Assembly (NCBI GenBank): GCA_016719225.1
Contig: JADKAN010000001.1
Span: 372,001-436,000, forward strand
Source of the DNA: Flavobacteriales bacterium
GTDB lineage: Bacteria > Bacteroidota > Bacteroidia > Flavobacteriales_F > PHOS-HE28
Direction of reading: 5' to 3'
Length of the DNA: 64,000 nucleotides
Shown here piece after piece: positions 8,397 through 16,730 of this stretch. The notes under the pieces are model-generated. The model was given only the letters and a program-made list of their open reading frames with translations, did not search any database and was not told the DNA's origin. The stretch's first letter is position 1. Every line of letters starts with the position of its first letter. The position numbers and the translations under genes are program-made.

Positions 8397-9000
8397 CAAA
8401 CACGAAGCCCCGAAAGGGGCTTTTTGTTTGGGTGGAAGACAAGCCGCGCAGCGGCTACCGGCCGCATAGCGGACGGTGGCTTGGAATTCATCCCGCGCGT
8501 CAGACGCGGGAAGCCCGGTCTTCCACCCAAACACGAAGCCCCGAAAGGGGCTTTTGTTTGGGTGGAAGACAAGCCGCCGCAGTGGCTACCGGCCGCATAG
8601 CGGACGGTGGCTTGAATTCATCCCGCGCGTCAGACGCGGGAAGCCTGGTCTTCCACCCAAACACGAAGCCCCGAAAGGGGCTTTTTGTTTGGAGCAAGCC
8701 GCGCAGCGGCTACCGGCCGCATAGCGGACGGTGGCTTGGAATTCATCCCGCGCGTCAGACGCGGGAAGCCCGGTCTTCCACCCAAACACGAAGCCCCGAA
8801 AGGGGCTTTTTGTTTGGGTGGAAGACAAGCCGCGCAGCGGCTACCGGCCGCATAGCGGACGGTGGCTTGGAATTCATCCCGCGCGTCAGACGCGGGAAGC
8901 CCGGTCTTCCACCCAAACACGAAGCCCCGAAAGGGGCTTTTTGTTTGGGTGGAAGACAAGCCGCGCAGCGGCTACCGGCCGCATAGCGGACGGTGGCTTG
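8380..9000 (+). repeat. Tandem array of five ~131-bp units derived from the tRNA-His 3' end
   Basis: Units begin at 8380 (inside the tRNA), 8511, 8641, 8766 and 8897, giving periods of 131, 130, 125 and 131; the last copy is cut short at 9000. Each starts with the tRNA T-stem/acceptor 3' segment, then a terminator-like hairpin (AAGCCCC-GAAA-GGGGCTT) nested in a 16-bp outer stem (GTCTTCCACCCAAACA with its complement). Downstream lie further hairpins: GCCGC-GCA-GCGGC, a CCG...CGG element, and TCCCGCG-CGTCAGA-CGCGGGA. Unit 3 has lost most of the outer right arm; unit 2 has small indels. Long open frames across the array on both strands result from periodicity and are not credible genes. No unique spacers occur, so it is not CRISPR. 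Confidence 0.93.
8405..8425 (+). terminator. Terminator of tRNA-His, repeated in the array
   Basis: A 7-bp stem (AAGCCCC/GGGGCTT) with a GAAA loop and five T residues follows the tRNA by 8 bases. The same hairpin recurs near 8536, 8666, 8791 and 8922 in the later units. Confidence 0.85.
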
Positions 9001-9069
9001 ACAACTTCCCCTTGAGAAGTCGAGGTGATCAGGGTGTTAAACCTCGAACAATGTGCCTATGCGGAAGTG

Positions 9070-10068
9070 CTATGTAAGTTCCTCCGTCTGTCCGTGCTTC
9101 TCGTTACGAAGCACTGTTTCCAGTGTCCACTGCACACGCCGCTCAAAGGGTGCACTGCGTACCGGACAGTCTTTCAGTAGGCATACCGGGCATGAGCTCG
9201 GCACGCAGGGATCGGTATGGATGAAGAATTCCACCTCACGCCCCGATGCTTCGTTCACCAAACGGTCCATCCGGGAGATTTCATCGTGGCTCTGTTCCAA
9301 AGTGAAGTAATAGGGTAAGGTCACGTGGCTGTCGATGTGTAATGTGCTCCCGAATTTGATCACGCGGAAGTTGTGGACGTCCACCCAAGCGGGCCGCCGG
9401 TTGTCGTCCAGGATCTTTACCAGTGAGGCTGCCACGGCCATATCTGTTTCGTCCATGATCCCGCCGATGCCGCGCCGTACCACTTTCACTCCTTGGTAGA
9501 TGATGAAGGCGGCGAACAGCAGAGCGAAAAGGCTGTCCAACCAGTGCAGCCCTGTGAATTGGATGAGCAACAGACCGGCTACCAAGGCCGCGCTGCTCCA
9601 AGCATCGGATAAAAGGTGGGTGCCGCTGGACTCCATCGCCAAGGAATGTGTGGCGGTTCCGCGCCTCCTCAGGTACAAGCCCATGCCGAGATTTACCCCG
9701 CCGGCGATGGCGATCAAGGCGGTGCCCGTCCCAAGTTCATGGACTTCTGTGCCTTCCATCATGGCCATGATGGCACGGTAAACGATGATCCCGCCCGCAA
9801 TGGCCACCAAGGTGCCTTCCACCACCGCGCTAATGAACTCAACCTTCCCATGGCCATATGGATGTTCCCGGTCGCGGGGCTTCGCGGCGAGTATCAAGCT
9901 GTACAGCGTGAATCCGCCAGCCGCCACGTTCACAATGCTCTCAAGGGCATCCCCGAGCACGGTATTGCTGTGCGTGATCCGCCACGCCACGAACTTCACC
10001 GCCATCAAAAGCACACCCACCGCCAGTACAACCGCTTGCACCCGGGAGTTTCCGATCTTTTCGGACAT
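9070..10068 (-). CDS. Cation diffusion facilitator (CDF) metal transporter
   Basis: A 332-residue inner membrane cation/proton antiporter of the ZitB/FieF type. Six hydrophobic segments cover residues 10-205, with the metal-site pattern in TM2 (LGDALESIVNVAAG; in CDF proteins often SxxD) and TM5 (HLLSDAWSSAALV, the HxxxD signature). PYGHGKVEF is the classic loop after TM2. The cytoplasmic ferredoxin-like domain follows (DVHNFRVIKFGSTLHIDSHV). The C-terminus is unusual, a Cys-rich tail (DPCVPSSCPVCLLKDCPV) that may bind metal. The start at 10068 fits the family; an upstream in-frame extension runs antisense to nhaA. Substrate is probably Zn or another divalent ion. Confidence 0.9.
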   Translation of the reverse strand: MSEKIGNSRVQAVVLAVGVLLMAVKFVAWRITHSNTVLGDALESIVNVAAGGFTLYSLILAAKPRDREHPYGHGKVEFISAVVEGTLVAIAGGIIVYRAIMAMMEGTEVHELGTGTALIAIAGGVNLGMGLYLRRRGTATHSLAMESSGTHLLSDAWSSAALVAGLLLIQFTGLHWLDSLFALLFAAFIIYQGVKVVRRGIGGIMDETDMAVAASLVKILDDNRRPAWVDVHNFRVIKFGSTLHIDSHVTLPYYFTLEQSHDEISRMDRLVNEASGREVEFFIHTDPCVPSSCPVCLLKDCPVRSAPFERRVQWTLETVLRNEKHGQTEELT

Positions 10069-10114
10069 GCGGCCAAGGTAGCGTAAAGCGACATGCGTTA
10101 AACTTGCGCCCTCG

Positions 10115-11296
10115 ATGGCAAAACGCGATACCCCGGTGCTGATGAAGCCCGTGAACCTCTTTCTCGACCTGCTCGAGAACGAGCGTACTGCCGGACTGCT
10201 TCTGGTGATCTGCACGGTGATCTCGCTCTGGCTCACCAATTCCGCCGCTGGCGAAGAATACCTCGGCTTTTGGCACCAAGATCTATTTAGCGGATCGGTG
10301 GAATACTGGATCAACGATGGCCTCATGGCCATCTTTTTCCTGATGATCGGGCTGGAGTTGGAGCGTGAGGTGTATATCGGTGAACTCTCGAGCCTGAAAC
10401 AGGCGCTGTTGCCGGCCATCGCCGCACTTGGAGGAATGCTTGTTCCAGCAGGGATCCACATGCTTTTCAACCATGGAACGCCCACTGCAGCAGGTGCGGG
10501 CATCCCCATGGCCACGGACATCGCCTTCGCTATCGGTATACTCTCCTTATTGGGCGATCGTGTACCGCTGGCACTTAAGGTGTTCCTCACCGCACTGGCC
10601 GTGATCGACGATCTCGGTGCCATTCTCACCATCGCCATTTTTTATTCCAGCGGCATCCAATGGGCTTACCTCGGCGGGGCGTTCGGCGTATGGGCCATCC
10701 TGCTGGTGCTCAATCGCTTGCGCGTTTTCAATCTGGTCCCCTACCTCGTTCTGGGCGTGGTGATGTGGTGGCTCATGCTCCATTCCGGTGTGCATGCCAC
10801 GGTGACGGGCGTGCTCGTAGCATTTGCGATCCCCTTCGGTGATGGAGGAGAGGATACCATCTCTTGGAAACTCCAGCATTTCCTGCACAAACCCGTGGCG
10901 TTCATCATTATGCCGCTTTTCGCGCTGGCGAACACCTGTATTGTGCTGGGCACCGATTGGTATGATCATTTACTGACATTGAACAGCTATGGCATTTTCC
11001 TAGGGCTGGTGGTTGGTAAGCCTTTGGGTATAGGACTTTTCTGCGCAGTCGCCGTCGGGTTGGGTGTGTGCACCCTGCCGACCGGGATCAGCTGGAAGAA
11101 ATTATTGGGAGCAGGGGCGTTGGCCGGCATCGGGTTCACCATGAGCATCTTCATCTCCTTGCTAGCGTTCAACGATGCGGAGCACATCCTGATGTCCAAG
11201 ACGACTATCCTGCTCTCTTCCACAGTGGCTGGTTGCATCGGTTACTTCTGGCTGCGTGCGGTCCTTCCGCATTTGCCTCCCGAGGAATCCGCCTGA
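10115..11296 (+). CDS. nhaA: Na+/H+ antiporter NhaA
   Basis: A 393-residue electrogenic sodium/proton antiporter of the inner membrane, used for pH and Na+ homeostasis. It has about 12 membrane segments, the key aspartates at 165-166 (ALAVIDDLGA) and the conserved PMATDIAFAIG with D135. FLMIGLELERE after TM2 is also typical. Length fits the family (about 390). It is divergent from the CDF transporter with only 46 bases between starts, so the two promoters share this gap; TAAACTTG at about 10099-10106 is a near match to the -7 consensus. Confidence 0.95.
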   Translation: MAKRDTPVLMKPVNLFLDLLENERTAGLLLVICTVISLWLTNSAAGEEYLGFWHQDLFSGSVEYWINDGLMAIFFLMIGLELEREVYIGELSSLKQALLPAIAALGGMLVPAGIHMLFNHGTPTAAGAGIPMATDIAFAIGILSLLGDRVPLALKVFLTALAVIDDLGAILTIAIFYSSGIQWAYLGGAFGVWAILLVLNRLRVFNLVPYLVLGVVMWWLMLHSGVHATVTGVLVAFAIPFGDGGEDTISWKLQHFLHKPVAFIIMPLFALANTCIVLGTDWYDHLLTLNSYGIFLGLVVGKPLGIGLFCAVAVGLGVCTLPTGISWKKLLGAGALAGIGFTMSIFISLLAFNDAEHILMSKTTILLSSTVAGCIGYFWLRAVLPHLPPEESA

Positions 11297-11360
11297 AGCT
11301 GTCCCGCGTAACCGGAGAGGAGGGTTGACATCCGGGACCTTCACCCAGAACCTCTGGAGT

Positions 11361-11368
11361 TACCTTTG
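11361..11368 (+). promoter_or_regulatory. -7 box (TACCTTTG) before arginase
   Basis: Exact TAnnTTTG match 22 bases before the arginase ATG. It supports a promoter driving the arginase-CtlX-ArgS set rather than read-through from nhaA. A TTGACA-like stretch lies further upstream but not at the expected 19-21 base spacing. Confidence 0.5.
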
Positions 11369-11390
11369 AAGCACTTCTGAATTTCAGCAC

Positions 11391-12332
11391 ATGGACGTTA
11401 GATTGATCGAAGCCGCCTCGGAGATCGGGGCCGGCACACGGGGCACCAGTATGGGCATGAGCGCTCTACGTGTGGCTGCCTGGAAGAACGGTAGTGAGCT
11501 CTTCGGGCACGCCGAGGAAAGCATCCTCCGCGATGAGAATGATGTGCTGTATGAGGATGACAAGGAATCCCCGAATGCGCACCACATCGATGGTCTGATC
11601 CGCTTTGAATCGGATCTTGCATACGAAGTGTATAAGTTCCTGAGGAACAATGTTTTCCCGATCGTCATCGGAGGGGATCATTCGATCGCCATTGGTTCGG
11701 TATCAGGAACGAAAATGGCCTTCCCCAATGAGCGCATTGGCGTGATCTGGATCGATGCCCATGCCGACCTGCACAGCCCTTGGACCACTCCCAGCGGCAA
11801 CGTTCACGGAATGCCTTTGGCCTTGTTGATGAATATCGAAATGAAGGGTGTGAACAGGCCCAAAATGTTCACGCTCGACGTGTGGGACCGCCTGAGGAAG
11901 ATCGGGTCGAACGGGCCCAAAGTGCTGCCGCAGGATCTCGTTTTTATCGGACTACGTGATCACGAAGAGGAGGAGCGCGCGATCATCGAGGAGCACAAGA
12001 TCAAGGTGATCACCGTGGATGACCTGCGGAAGAAGGGTGCCAAAGCGGCAGTAGCAGAAACCTTGGCGCACCTCAGCACCTGTGACAAGATCCATGTGAG
12101 CTTCGACGTGGACAGCCTCGACCCAACAATTTCGGTGGGGACAGGAACGCCTGTTCCCGATGGTCTTTTCCTCGACGAAGCACGTGAACTGCTCACGGGT
12201 TTCTGTTCGGACCCCAAGACCGTTACGCTGGACGTGGTGGAGATCAATCCCGCGTTGGACAGTGATAATGCAATGGCGGAGAACGTGCTCACCGTTCTGG
12301 AGCCGTTGTTCCCGATCCTTCGTGCCCGTTGA
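11391..12332 (+). CDS. rocF: Arginase
   Basis: A 313-residue cytoplasmic Mn2+ enzyme converting arginine to ornithine and urea. The binuclear manganese ligands are all visible: GGDHS (H97), DAHADLHSP (D122, H124, D126) and SFDVDSLDP (D239, D241), with the substrate-binding GNVHGMPLA loop. Length matches arginases. An agmatinase cannot be wholly excluded, but the HSPWTTPSGNVHG context is arginase-like and the neighbours handle citrulline and arginine. Its stop overlaps the following gene's TTG start, so translational coupling is likely. Confidence 0.9.
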   Translation: MDVRLIEAASEIGAGTRGTSMGMSALRVAAWKNGSELFGHAEESILRDENDVLYEDDKESPNAHHIDGLIRFESDLAYEVYKFLRNNVFPIVIGGDHSIAIGSVSGTKMAFPNERIGVIWIDAHADLHSPWTTPSGNVHGMPLALLMNIEMKGVNRPKMFTLDVWDRLRKIGSNGPKVLPQDLVFIGLRDHEEEERAIIEEHKIKVITVDDLRKKGAKAAVAETLAHLSTCDKIHVSFDVDSLDPTISVGTGTPVPDGLFLDEARELLTGFCSDPKTVTLDVVEINPALDSDNAMAENVLTVLEPLFPILRAR

Positions 12333-13288
12333 TCGGAATTCCCGTGGCAGCTCCCGTTTTACCGCACGAGCAAGTTGCTGGGAATGTGATCCTGGTGAGG
12401 CCGGTCGGCTTCCGATATTCCAAGGAAACGGCTGCCACCAATGGGTTTCAGCAAGAACTCTCCACGCCTGACCTGCAACACAAGGTGGAACAGGAGTTCG
12501 AAGCCCTCGTTAATGCATTGACCGAATGTGGTATCGGTACCACCGTACTCGACCCGAAAGACCCTTCGGCACCGGATGCTGTTTTTCCGAACAATTGGTT
12601 CAGCACGCATGAAGACGGTCGCATTGTGACCTATCCCATGGCGACAGCGTCCCGACGGACCGAACGGGATCCGGACCTGGGCGATGCCTTGCTCCGTTCG
12701 GGCTTCGCGAACAACGGAACCTTCGACTTAAGTGACTGGGAAGACCGCGGTTTGGCGTTAGAAGGCACCGGAAGTATGGTGCTGGACCGCAGGACACATA
12801 CGGCATATGCCGCCCTTTCGCCCCGAACATCGGATCAGGTGCTGGAGGTTTGGAGCAAGGAGATGAACTACGGTTCCATCACCTTCAATGCTACAATGGA
12901 TGGCAGCCGTGAGGGCCAACCCATCTATCATACCAATGTCCTGATGAGTATCGGGGACCGGTTCGCGGTCATCTGCATGGAAGCACTTCCGGACCTCAAT
13001 GAGCGGCACATTACCGCCGCTAACCTCGCCAATTCCGGAAGGGAGCTTATCCAGATCACTCTCGCCCAGATGCATGCCTTTGCAGGAAATATCCTGCAGT
13101 TGCGAAGCGCAAAGGGCACTTTCATTTTTCTTTCGGAGCAAGCACATCGGTCGTTCAAGCCCGATCAGGTCCGCCTTTTGGCCAAGCACGGGCAGCTTGT
13201 GCCGGTCGCCATTCCCACCATTGAAACTATCGGCGGCGGAAGTGTTCGCTGCATGCTAGCGGAGAACTTTCTTCCTTTGCACGCTTAG
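12329..13288 (+). CDS. ctlX: CtlX-type citrulline/arginine hydrolase (guanidino-modifying superfamily)
   Basis: About 319 residues of the amidinotransferase/dimethylarginase fold. Family marks are VRPVGFRYSKETAATNGFQ near the N-terminus, FPNNWFSTH (about residue 86-93), EGTGSMVLDR, YHTNVLMSIG with the catalytic-type His, and GGGSVRCM with the presumed nucleophile C308. CtlX family enzymes are associated with citrulline use. No ATG precedes the conserved N-terminal motif, so translation must begin at TTG 12329, which overlaps the arginase TGA, or at GTG 12344. It is sandwiched between arginase and ArgS, pointing to arginine/citrulline turnover. The exact substrate is unproven. Confidence 0.85.
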   Translation: MIGIPVAAPVLPHEQVAGNVILVRPVGFRYSKETAATNGFQQELSTPDLQHKVEQEFEALVNALTECGIGTTVLDPKDPSAPDAVFPNNWFSTHEDGRIVTYPMATASRRTERDPDLGDALLRSGFANNGTFDLSDWEDRGLALEGTGSMVLDRRTHTAYAALSPRTSDQVLEVWSKEMNYGSITFNATMDGSREGQPIYHTNVLMSIGDRFAVICMEALPDLNERHITAANLANSGRELIQITLAQMHAFAGNILQLRSAKGTFIFLSEQAHRSFKPDQVRLLAKHGQLVPVAIPTIETIGGGSVRCMLAENFLPLHA

Positions 13289-13292
13289 CCCA

Positions 13293-15137
13293 ATGCCTTC
13301 GCCGAACATGTTCCAAGACCGTCTTCAAGCGATCCTGCTCCCTGCGGTACAAGCTGCATTCCAAGCAAACTTCCAGAAAGAAGTGGATCCGAAGGCGGTG
13401 TCCTTCCAACCCACACGGCCGGAATTCGAGGGGGACCTCACCATCAATGTGTTCCCTTTCCTGAAGATCAGCGGGAAAGGGCCGGAACAGACCGCCACCG
13501 CCATCGGAGCATATTTGCAGGAGCATGTCGAAGTGGTGGACCGCTTCAACGTAGTGAAGGGTTTCCTGAACATCGCTATCGCCGATAGCTATTGGCTGGA
13601 TTTCCTGCGGGAGGCCGCTGAAAAGGACATCCTGCAATTCCCCTCGAACGGTAAGCAAGTAATGGTGGAATATGCTTCCCCCAACACGAACAAGCCGCTT
13701 CACTTGGGCCACATGCGCAATATTTTCCTGGGCGATGCCGTGTGCCGCATCCTGAAGGCCACTGGGAACGAGGTGATCCGCGCTCAGGTGATCAATGACC
13801 GGGGCATCCACATCTGCAAGAGCATGGTGGCTTGGCAGCACTATGGAAATGGCGAAACGCCGGCATCGAGCGGTCTCAAGGGCGATAAGCTCGTGGGGAA
13901 ATATTACGTGGAGTTCGATAAGAACCACAAGCTGCAAATAGCGGAATTAGTAGCAGCCGGTACACCCGGACCAGAGGCCGAAAAGAAGACGCCGCTCATC
14001 TTGGAAGCGCAGAACATGCTGCGCCAATGGGAAGCGAACGATCCCGAAGTGCGTGCACTTTGGAGCACCATGAATGGCTGGGTGTACGACGGATTCAACA
14101 CCACCTATGCTCGCATGGGAGTTGGGTTCGATAGCGTATACCACGAAAGCGGAACTTACCTGCTCGGCAAGCAGGACATCCTGGACGGGCTTGCGAAAGG
14201 CGTGTTCTTCAAGAAGGATGATGGCAGTGTATGGGTGGATAATGCACCCGAGGGATTGGACGAAAAAGTGCTGCTGCGAGGCGATGGCACTAGCCTCTAC
14301 ATCACGCAGGACATCGGAACGGCGATCCAACGGTTCAAGGAATTCCCCGGTCTATCGCAGCTGATCTACACCGTGGGCAACGAACAGGACTACCATTTCA
14401 AGGTGCTCTTCATCATCCTGAAAAAATTGGGATATTCTTGGGCGGACGGTCTGCACCACCTGAGCTACGGCATGGTTGACCTGCCCCATGGCAAAATGAA
14501 GAGCCGCGAAGGCACCGTGGTGGATGCGGACGACCTCATGGCCGAAATGGTCCAAGAAGCGCGCAACACAGGGGAGGAGCTCAGCAAACTGGACGACCTT
14601 TCCGGCGCAGAAAAGGACGAGCTGTTCGAGCAGATAGGTATGGCGGCACTGAAGTATTTCCTGCTGAAAGTGGACCCCAAAAAGCGCATGCTGTTCGACC
14701 CCAAGGCCAGCATTGACCTACAGGGGCACACAGGGCCGTTCATCCAGTACACCCATGCACGGATACGCAGCCTACTTCGCAAGGCGGACACCCTGTTCCC
14801 AGCCGTAGAAGCGACCGTCTTTTCCGAAGAAGCCCCTATGAATACCGGGACAACTGACATCTATGCGCTGCTACCGGAGGAACGGAACGTGATCAAGTTG
14901 CTTCACCAAATGCCAGCTGTGCTGCAAGAATCTGCGGTCAAACTGGATCCAGCCGCGCTGGCCAACCAGACCTACGAACTGGTGAAGGCTTACAACGGTT
15001 TCTACCAGACCGTGCCAGTGCTGAAAGAGGAGGATGCCGACAAACGTGGTTTCCGGCTGTCGCTGAGCAGAGCCGTAGCGGATGTGGTTAAGAAGGTCAT
15101 GGATTGCTTGGGCATCGCAGTGCCGGAGCGGATGTGA
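13293..15137 (+). CDS. argS: Arginine--tRNA ligase
   Basis: A 614-residue class I synthetase charging tRNA-Arg. It has the N-terminal additional domain (residues 1-110, EFEGDLTINVFPFLK), the HIGH motif as HLGH at 137-140 within SPNTNKPLHLGHMRN, a KMSK-like MKSREGTVVD, and the C-terminal DALR anticodon-binding domain (FLLKVDPKKRMLF ... GHTGPFIQYTHARIRS). It begins 4 bases after ctlX and ends the arginine operon. Start could also be the ATG at 13308. Confidence 0.96.
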   Translation: MPSPNMFQDRLQAILLPAVQAAFQANFQKEVDPKAVSFQPTRPEFEGDLTINVFPFLKISGKGPEQTATAIGAYLQEHVEVVDRFNVVKGFLNIAIADSYWLDFLREAAEKDILQFPSNGKQVMVEYASPNTNKPLHLGHMRNIFLGDAVCRILKATGNEVIRAQVINDRGIHICKSMVAWQHYGNGETPASSGLKGDKLVGKYYVEFDKNHKLQIAELVAAGTPGPEAEKKTPLILEAQNMLRQWEANDPEVRALWSTMNGWVYDGFNTTYARMGVGFDSVYHESGTYLLGKQDILDGLAKGVFFKKDDGSVWVDNAPEGLDEKVLLRGDGTSLYITQDIGTAIQRFKEFPGLSQLIYTVGNEQDYHFKVLFIILKKLGYSWADGLHHLSYGMVDLPHGKMKSREGTVVDADDLMAEMVQEARNTGEELSKLDDLSGAEKDELFEQIGMAALKYFLLKVDPKKRMLFDPKASIDLQGHTGPFIQYTHARIRSLLRKADTLFPAVEATVFSEEAPMNTGTTDIYALLPEERNVIKLLHQMPAVLQESAVKLDPAALANQTYELVKAYNGFYQTVPVLKEEDADKRGFRLSLSRAVADVVKKVMDCLGIAVPERM

Positions 15138-15175
15138 GCTGCCAATTAGCTAATTAGCCGATCAGCTGATCCTGT

Positions 15176-15544
15176 TCAGTCCTCACTGCTGAACCGCGAA
15201 ATATCCCGCCGGTCCCGCTTGGTGGGCCTGCCTGCCCCGGGATCGCGACTTGCCACCTGCACTTTTCGGGCGATCTCCTGCTTCTCCAGATCTTCCCACG
15301 GTGTGCGGTCCGTCACGAACTCCGGTACCAGTTTTGCACCCACCCGCGATGGCGGTATCGCATTCACTTCAAACACCCGCCAAATGGGGGGCTGGCGGAT
15401 GGAAACCGTGTTGCCGACTTGCACTTCAGCACTCGCTTTGGCTTCGTTCCCCTTCAGCCGGACGTGTCCCTTTTTGCATTCCTCTGCGGCTACGCTGCGC
15501 GTCTTGCACAGGCGCACACACCAGAGGAATTTATCGATGCGCAT
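15176..15544 (-). CDS. S4-domain RNA-binding protein (Hsp15-like)
   Basis: A 122-residue protein starting MRIDKFLWCVRLCKTR, the S4 fold that binds structured RNA. E. coli Hsp15 (HslR) uses this domain to rescue stalled 50S subunits carrying nascent chains; the same use is possible here. The tail is basic (GRPTKRDRRDISRF), typical of the family. The ATG at 15544 is chosen because it begins exactly at the S4 motif; the upstream extension has no family resemblance. It is convergent with argS. Confidence 0.85.
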   Translation of the reverse strand: MRIDKFLWCVRLCKTRSVAAEECKKGHVRLKGNEAKASAEVQVGNTVSIRQPPIWRVFEVNAIPPSRVGAKLVPEFVTDRTPWEDLEKQEIARKVQVASRDPGAGRPTKRDRRDISRFSSED

Positions 15545-15632
15545 CTTCGGTCCTATTGCGTTCCAATGCCCCAGTATGCCAGCTTCTGGCTCTTTGGCAG
15601 AACAAGCAACTAAGGTAGATGGATGTAAATGC

Positions 15633-15659
15633 AAGAAGGGAGGTCTTTCGACCTCCCTT
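15633..15659 (-). terminator. Hairpin after tRNA-Arg
   Basis: A 10-bp perfect stem (AAGGGAGGTC and complement) with a 4-base loop lies 7 bases beyond the tRNA 3' end on the minus strand. The T tract after it is short and interrupted, so it may serve as a processing or weak termination signal. Confidence 0.6.
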
Positions 15660-15665
15660 CCTTCA

Positions 15666-15740
15666 GTGACCCCGGAAGGATTCGAACCTCCAACCAGCAG
15701 AACCGGAATCTGCCATTCTATCCAATTGAACTACGGGGCC
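15666..15740 (-). tRNA. tRNA-Arg (CCG)
   Basis: Minus-strand cloverleaf with acceptor GGCCCCG/CGGGGTC, D-arm TAGTTCAATTGGATAGAA, anticodon stem GCAGA/TCTGC with loop TTCCGGT (anticodon CCG), variable loop, and T arm GGAGG-TTCGAAT-CCTTC. The discriminator is A and CCA is not encoded. It reads CGG codons. It sits 530 bases from argS, which charges it; the proximity may be chance. Confidence 0.95.
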
Positions 15741-15785
15741 AGGATATCCGCTCTATTTCCGTTCGGAGCGGGCGCGAAGGTAATG

Positions 15786-16730
15786 TTATCGTACTTCCCG
15801 GAGATGCGAGCGCAGCAAGGAGTTCACATCCTTCACCGTCCGGGCCGCGTTCCACACGGGATTTATTTCCTGCTCGATCATACCCAGCGTATCGGCCGCG
15901 GAGGCGCTCAGTGCCGCGCGGGCAGCGGGACCCGGGAAGAGGCTGTCCAAGGCCATGCTTGGCCGCAGGTTTTCTGCCCTCAACGTGTCCCCTTGGTCCT
16001 TGGCCACCGCGGCCAGCCACGTGGCGGTGCGTCCAAATGTCCCATCCATCCGGTCGGCATGGCCGGCTAGTCGGTATGTGGGACCCGGAGCGCCGTTGGG
16101 CAGTTTGCTTCTAAGGCCACCTTTCTCCCACATGAACGTGAGCTTTGCCTTCCGCTCGGGAAGTTGAACGACGAGGTCGCCGTTGGCATCGATGCCCCAA
16201 TTCCCATCATCTTCGGTGAGCGGAGCGTTCGGCGCGGTAATGCTGGATACAGCATCGCCTCCTTGGAGAAGCAGGATCTGTTCCGTGATAAGCCCTGTCT
16301 GTCCCACACTGATCGAAACATACTTTCCCGCCATATGCTCGTTGGGCACAGGGATGCAGTTCACGCTACTGTCCATCCTTAGGTAATGCGAAGCTTGTAG
16401 CACGCTGTCCAGCCCTGGGCCCGGAAGTACCATCTGGCCACTGCACCAGGTCTTTATCCACTGTCCCGGTAACGTGCTGAGTTGGGTATAATGCTGCGCA
16501 ATGCTGTCCGCGCCTGGACCGGTCAACCGCATAGGGACCGTGGTGCCGCACACTACGAAGCTGGTATCGCCGGGCAAGATCCTGACATCACCTTCCCAAT
16601 GCTTGTCCACAACGGGTTTCCCGTGAGGCCCGGCAACCTGGCACCCGAAAGTGAAGGCAAGGAACATGGCTAGACTGGCAGGCGCTGCTCGCATGACCTT
16701 TAGCGTGATATGGTCAGGATCCCGGTTCAT
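15786..16730 (-). CDS. Hypothetical lipoprotein with possible NlpE-like segment
   Basis: A 314-residue protein with a hydrophobic N-terminal stretch and candidate lipobox (LAFTFGC, Cys at about residue 30), so probably membrane-anchored. Middle residues 140-215 contain KYVSISVGQTGLITEQILLL and a later ERKAKLTFMWEKGGLR strand pattern that vaguely recalls NlpE/MliC-type small barrels. The C-terminal 60 residues are predicted helical (SMALDSLFPGPAARAALSASAADTLG). Its ATG overlaps the stop of the DUF885 gene (ATGA), so the two are co-translated. I do not recognise a function. Confidence 0.6.
   Translation of the reverse strand: MNRDPDHITLKVMRAAPASLAMFLAFTFGCQVAGPHGKPVVDKHWEGDVRILPGDTSFVVCGTTVPMRLTGPGADSIAQHYTQLSTLPGQWIKTWCSGQMVLPGPGLDSVLQASHYLRMDSSVNCIPVPNEHMAGKYVSISVGQTGLITEQILLLQGGDAVSSITAPNAPLTEDDGNWGIDANGDLVVQLPERKAKLTFMWEKGGLRSKLPNGAPGPTYRLAGHADRMDGTFGRTATWLAAVAKDQGDTLRAENLRPSMALDSLFPGPAARAALSASAADTLGMIEQEINPVWNAARTVKDVNSLLRSHLREVR

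Noticed and set aside
8380..9000. CRISPR array
   Set aside because: Units are contiguous ~131-bp copies without unique spacers, and no cas genes are present.
8357..9077. Long overlapping open frames on both strands across the tRNA-His array
   Set aside because: They repeat the same peptide with the period of the DNA repeat and change frame with each indel; the DNA is explained by tandem repeats of a structured non-coding unit.
15138..15175. Regulatory site or terminator after argS
   Set aside because: The palindromic words are short and lack a GC stem with T run; they fit the degenerate intergenic repeat class better.
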